Positions 19,254 to 22,982 of a stretch of 22,982 nucleotides of DNA are shown one piece after another. This DNA comes from Chara braunii (lineage: Eukaryota > Streptophyta > Charophyceae > Charales > Characeae): assembly GCA_003427395.1 (NCBI GenBank), contig BFEA01000978.1, positions 36,929 through 59,910 on the forward strand, written 5' to 3'. Made by a program: the position numbers and the translations under genes. Within the stretch, counting starts at the first letter, position 1. Each line of letters opens with the position of its first letter. The notes beneath the pieces were generated by a model. That model was not told the origin of the DNA. It ran no database searches and saw only the letters and a program-made list of their open reading frames with translations.

Positions 19254-20348
19254 TGCCCTAACTTAAGGGTATGCCCAACCTGCCTAAGTAAACAAGTAAA
19301 GGTAAGCACAACTGGACTGCCCTAACTTAAGGGTGTGCCCAACACCACATCGACTCTAGTCACAAACCATATGACCAGACCGCCCTAACTTAAGGGTACG
19401 TCTGACTTCTGCTTAACTGATGACATGAAGCATAAAACTAGACTGCCCTAACTTAAGCGTATGTCTAGTCAGCCTTAAATGAAGTTTATTAGGGCATAGG
19501 ATTAGATTGCCCCAACCTAGGGGTGTGCCTAACCTGCCTAAAACAAGTACGAACGACAAAAGGTCGGATTGTCGTAACTTAAGGGTATGTCCAACCTACA
19601 TCACATCAACGACAAAAACATATCACTAGGCCGTCCTAACTTAAGGGTACGCCTAGCTTGCCAAAACAGTTTTAGGTACATAAGACAATATGACCAGGCC
19701 GCCCTAACTTAAAGGTACGCCTAATCTGCCTGAACAACCACAAACGACGTATGGCTAAGCCGCCCTAACTTAAGGGTACGCTTAGTCTCCGCAAAAACAA
19801 TACAAGAGAACAACCATTGATATACTTGCACAAACGTTATATTTTTTTCTCTTGTTAGACAGATAATCAGACTTACCCAACTTAGGGAGACATCCAATCC
19901 TGCCTTGTGTTTAAAAGGGAACATAAAAGAAGATTTACACCAACTCTCTTCTCCTTTATATTATCACGAGCATAAGATTGAACCGCCCTAACTTAAGGGT
20001 ACGCTCAACCTGTCCGAATTTCCTTCATTATATTCTTCACTCGCTTCTCTTCTCTTTTTGCTCTACTTGACTTACTGACTAACTTTCCCAACTTAGGGTG
20101 CCCGGTCTGTCAGCAGATATAGATTCGTATAATATATATCAAAATTATATACTTTTGGTTGACCTTTTTGTTCATGGCTTATGACTAAGCCGCCCCAACT
20201 TAGGGGTACGCTTAGTCTTATGCCTTTCTCCCCCTCAGAAAAAAACACACATAGAATTGGGTCTACGCAACTTAGAATATCCCTAGTCTTGTTTTTCAAC
20301 AACCTAAAAAGAAACATCAGGATTTTGAGTCCTCCCAACTTAGGGCGC
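19254..20348 (-). repeat. Array of 13 covarying hairpins in LTR B (plus-strand loop AACTTA)
   Basis: Units match those of LTR A in order. Several outer stems are better kept here, for example CAGAC/GTCTG at about 19376-19405, where A has two A.C mismatches, and GCTAAGC/GCTTAGT at about 19753-19785, where A has one. In the unit at about 19978-20008 the outer pair is TTGA/TCAA versus CTGA/TCAG in A (11347-11377), a base-pair exchange that keeps pairing. The last unit is cut by LTR C. Confidence 0.8.
20344..20348. other. Candidate target-site duplication of LTR C
   Basis: GGCGC, present in both A and B at the homologous place, precedes the C terminus AGTCGAG. The second copy would lie outside the window. 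Confidence 0.35.
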
Positions 20349-20804
20349 AGTCGAGCGCATCGGTCCGACACCGTACGGGGCAGCGAGGGACCCTCTCGGC
20401 CACGTCACGCAAGAGTTGGATTTAAATCCTCCGTCGCCGATACACATTGAGCTTCCGCAAGCCGCTCCCGCCGAGTGCGCCAGCCATACCTCCCGCGAGC
20501 CCCTATGACAGGCACGATTTCCCTCCACCTTACGGGAGTTGTCACCTCCCTTCGGTGGGCGTATCCTCGCCGAGCTACCAGTCCACAATACGAAAGCTGA
20601 TCAGTTGCAATCGCAGAGGTGGACCAGCCGAGGGCGTTTCTCGTTCGCTGTAGCATAGGGGTTATGCGCGGTAATACGCCTCTATCGGACCCGCACGGGA
20701 ACCGACATCTTGGGGGGCTGAGGTCCCAAGCGCGACTTGTCGTCAGTCGACTAGGACGCATCCCACATCCCACGCGCACACCACTCTACGAACACAAAAA
20801 TAAA

Positions 20805-20829
20805 ACACACACACACACACACACACACA
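20805..20829. repeat. (AC)n microsatellite in LTR C
   Basis: About 12 AC units in the place where A and B have CA-rich but non-repetitive sequence. Confidence 0.9.
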
Positions 20830-21189
20830 TCCAACAACGCAACAACACTCCCAGTCCCTTCAGTGGTCATCCCATAACTTCCCGATGCGGAAATCGAATA
20901 GGAATCGCGCACGAGACTCAGTATAAGACCGCGCGGACGCAGGGCTAACTCATATCAACTCGCAATGCAAGCGTACGCAAGCAGTCGCGATGGATCAAGT
21001 TGAATCTAGCCCAAATCCTGAATAGATACGATCACGAGGACCTGTAACACAAGACAGGTCAATCCCCAAGCTAGATCTATAAGTCAATGGAGAATAACCC
21101 CCTAATCACGATCTCACTCCAAACCTTCCAAATTGACTAAGCCCGAATCTACCTTTAAGAAACGCCTACATAGGGTGGATTGCCAGAAT

Positions 21190-21530
21190 CGCGACCTGTC
21201 AAAATATAATCTATCTCCTTTAAACTAAGAAAATTTTGGCAGCGCTTCCCGTAGGAAAAGATTCCTTTTTGAATTTATATCAGCCCGAATATGAAACCAG
21301 AAATAGTCTTGGACTTTCCAAAGTCCAATTTTGTCTAACCCCATGAATTAACAAAAATTTTGGCAGCACTCCCTTTAGAACATAAGACTTTCCAGATTTT
21401 TACTAACCATATTTGAACTTTAGACAAGTTGAACTTTGAAAATTCAAGAATTCACTAACTCCTTGGATTTGTAGAAATTTTGGCAGCGCGTCCCGTAGAG
21501 AAAGTAGGTTACCAGGATTTATAAAAGCCA
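21190..21530 (-). repeat. GCAGCGC repeat in LTR C, ~120-bp period
   Basis: AATTTTGGCAGC(G/A)C occurs with its GGCAGC core at about 21238, 21362 and 21482. A perfect 9-bp hairpin, TTGGACTTT/AAAGTCCAA around CC, sits between two of them at 21309-21328. The 92-codon open frame at 21541-21819 has no recognisable domain and is antisense to the LTR. Confidence 0.65.
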
Positions 21531-21818
21531 AGTATAACAAATGATCTCAGAAAATGTAAAAATCGATCTAAGTAAAATGAAGTTAGCTTCGAAAATGCAA
21601 AAATTGGAACCAACTCCTATGACTGTAGCACGTTGCGAGCAACTAAAGCAACTACCTGCCAAACAGAAACTCAGACTAAGTAGTGATCTCACTCAGCCAC
21701 ATGCAAAACCAAACCACAAAGGTAAGTACTCTCACCAACCCCAAGTTAAATCCAGGCAAACAATAGTTCATGTCTTCTCAGTTTATTACCCATTTGTACC
21801 CAACTTACATAAGGCGTA

Positions 21819-22641
21819 GAGTCAGGCCATTCAATCTTATGGAACATGCCTGACTCAACCATCGAGTATACACGAACTGGTTGCACAACTACTTCTCTCT
21901 TCCTTTGGGCATATGACTAAGTCATTCATCTTAGAAACAATGCTTGGTCGCCCTGAAATGTTTAATACCCAAGTTATATATACCTCTCTGAACTTAGTGT
22001 TCAAAAGTTGAGCGTAGGACTGAGCCATTCATCTTAGAAACAAAGCTCAGCTTGTCCAAAGTTACCCTTAGTTATATTCTTAATTATACTCTCTTCAAGT
22101 TTATGATAAGCTATAGTCAGACCACCCAATCTTAGAGGACCCTGTCTGACCAACCTTTTCTTAAGTAGAATAATAATAAGATATAGCTAAATTATAACTT
22201 TTTGGGTTCCAACATATGCGAGGCATTGGGCCAGACCATGCAATCTTATGGAACATGTCTGGTCCTTCGCCAGGTTCATTTCTCTCATAATAAAACAAAC
22301 AAAAGAGTTGAGCCATTCGTCTTAGAAACAAGGCTCAACCCCTTCTTATCAGCACAAAAAAAACAGAGTACTCTGAGTTAGACCCAGAGACTGTTCATTA
22401 ACCACCCAAAAATAAACGACGACCAGACCATTCATCTTAGAAACAAAGTCTGGTCCTTAAGCTTGCACAATCAAAACCCCACAAAACAAATAGCCAGACC
22501 ATTCATCTTATAAACAAAGCCTGGCGAAATTAAGTAAACACAACGGCCAGGCCATTCATCTTAGAAACAGAGCTTGGCCTTTTCAGAAAATAGAATAAAC
22601 ACAACAGTCAGGCCATCCGACCTTATGGAACCATGCATGAC
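21819..22641 (-). repeat. Array of 10 covarying hairpins in LTR C (plus-strand loop ATCTTA)
   Basis: Same plan as in A and B but different inner sequence: outer arm - CA - TTC - ATCTTA - GAA - ACAAA - outer arm. Outer arms: GAGTCAGGC/GCCTGACTC (21819-21856, perfect 9), GACTAAGT/GCTTGGTC (21915-21949), CTGAGC/GCTCAG (22020-22050), GTCAGAC/GTCTGAC (22116-22150), GGGCCAGAC/GTCTGGTCC (22228-22265), GTTGAGCC/GGCTCAAC (22307-22339), GACCAGAC/GTCTGGTC (22421-22455), GCCAGAC/GCCTGGC (22493-22525), GGCCAGGC/GCTTGGCC (22545-22579), GTCAGGC/GCATGAC (22607-22641). Where the inner stem is TTC/GAA it is exact in five or six units; others replace it with different short pairs. Confidence 0.85.
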
Positions 22642-22982
22642 CCCATAAGACTCATCCAATCTCGAGCAAAACCACCTTTTTCCCGCCCCGAGATGGAACC
22701 CCTTTTCTTAAACAACTCTGTTTTCAGACAATAAAAAAAAACTGAAACTGAGATTGCATGCATTCCTTTATTTAATCTGAATCATATCCTGAAGTCAAAC
22801 TGAAAGTCAAAGTAGGGATACAAACAGTATACTCAGCCAAACATAGAAAGATGTACAGGTAGGGGCTATAATCTGGGTGTATAGGATGAGAAGCAATGGT
22901 TACCTTTGAATTCCCTGCCTCTAGAACTCCTCCTGAGTTCCGTCAGAGCTCCCGCAATTGGTAGGTAGACTCCCCACAGAGT

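Larger units (their letters stand above)
17179..20348 (-). mobile_element. LTR B (5' LTR), interrupted by LTR C
   Basis: Collinear with LTR A from the terminus TGTCGAG (17179) to the hairpin unit ending CTTAGGGCGC (20348). Where A continues with TCATCC, B switches to AGTCGAG, the terminus of another LTR. Compared with A it has an internal duplication (17265-17370) and a shorter AT tract. About 0.5 kb corresponding to A 11714-12204 should lie beyond C, outside the window. Confidence 0.65.
8466..22982 (-). mobile_element. Non-coding LTR retrotransposon (LARD-like) on the minus strand, with a nested insertion
   Basis: Two similar long direct repeats, A (8466-12204) and B (17179-20348), share orientation and are about 90% identical over a ~135-bp sample compared by eye. 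On the minus strand B is followed immediately by a tRNA-Asp-like primer binding site, and A is preceded by a purine-rich tract. That is the correct polarity for 5' LTR (B) - interior - 3' LTR (A). The ~5-kb interior has no gag or pol domain I can recognise, so the element could move only with borrowed enzymes. The 5' LTR is split at 20348/20349 by a related LTR, so the element's far end lies outside the window. A divergence near 10% implies an old insertion. Confidence 0.65.
20349..22982 (-). mobile_element. LTR C: nested, diverged LTR, probably complete to within ~25 bp
   Basis: Begins (plus coordinates) AGTCGAGCGCATCGG, matching the termini of A, B and D except A for T at the first base. 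Its first ~420 bp align with the LTR 3' ends of A and B, including GACCAGCCGAGGGCGTTTCT and GTCGACTAGGACG. The far end (about 22908-22982) aligns with A 12107-12182 (CCTGCCTC-AGAAC, CAGAGCTCCCGCAAT), so the LTR start is expected about 25 bp past the window edge. Between these ends it is shorter than A and diverged, with a different hairpin array. Confidence 0.65.

Noticed and set aside
20405-20779. 124-codon minus-strand frame and its relatives at 8621-8830 and 17126-17485
   Set aside because: Similar peptides recur only because the LTR ends are homologous. Frames differ in start and stop, and no protein family is recognised.
21541-21819. 92-codon Lys/Gln-rich open frame
   Set aside because: Antisense to LTR C, overlaps repeat sequence near the hairpin array, and has no recognisable domain.

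Overview
The window looks like gene-poor, repeat-dense nuclear DNA of a land plant. The main clue is a U6 snRNA-like sequence of plant type (5' stem-loop CCTTCGGGACA, then TAAAATTGG, ACAGAGA and the AGC triad). A retrotransposon primer site matching plant tRNA-Asp supports this. I find no protein-coding gene I can support on either strand: open frames are short, low in complexity or mirror repeats, and no reverse transcriptase, integrase, transposase or host domain is recognisable.

Layout. 1-4640 holds tandem repeats (69-bp units at 1-440, ~62-bp units at 3142-3452), microsatellites, and a minus-strand composite SINE-like unit made of a tRNA-like head, a U6-like body and an (ATT)n tail (about 2897-3180). 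4662-7809 is read as a plus-strand long terminal repeat (LTR D) that starts TGCAACCC, ends CTCGACA and has a purine-rich tract just before it. 7810-8465 is flank with a decayed tRNA-Gly(UCC)-like sequence. From 8466 onward lies a minus-strand LTR retrotransposon: 3' LTR A (8466-12204) with an adjoining polypurine tract, about 5 kb of non-coding interior, a tRNA-Asp-type primer binding site at 17158-17176, and 5' LTR B (17179-20348). LTR B is broken by another minus-strand LTR of the same superfamily, C (20349 to beyond the window end). With no coding capacity it resembles a large non-autonomous element (LARD); a Ty3/gypsy Tat or Athila affinity is a guess from LTR length and primer choice.

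Most notable are the arrays of imperfect hairpins inside these LTRs. In A and B about 15 units share an inner stem (CCCT/AGGG or CCCC/GGGG) and a hexaloop (AACTTA on the plus strand), while the outer 5-9-bp stems differ from unit to unit yet stay self-complementary. C carries an analogous array with loop ATCTTA and inner stem TTC/GAA. D carries long hairpins of unrelated sequence. This is the pattern expected if a fold, rather than a sequence, is conserved. Where a TATA box can be seen (D), the hairpins lie upstream of it, in the inferred U3 part of the LTR. All calls come from reading by eye; no folding, alignment or database search was run.
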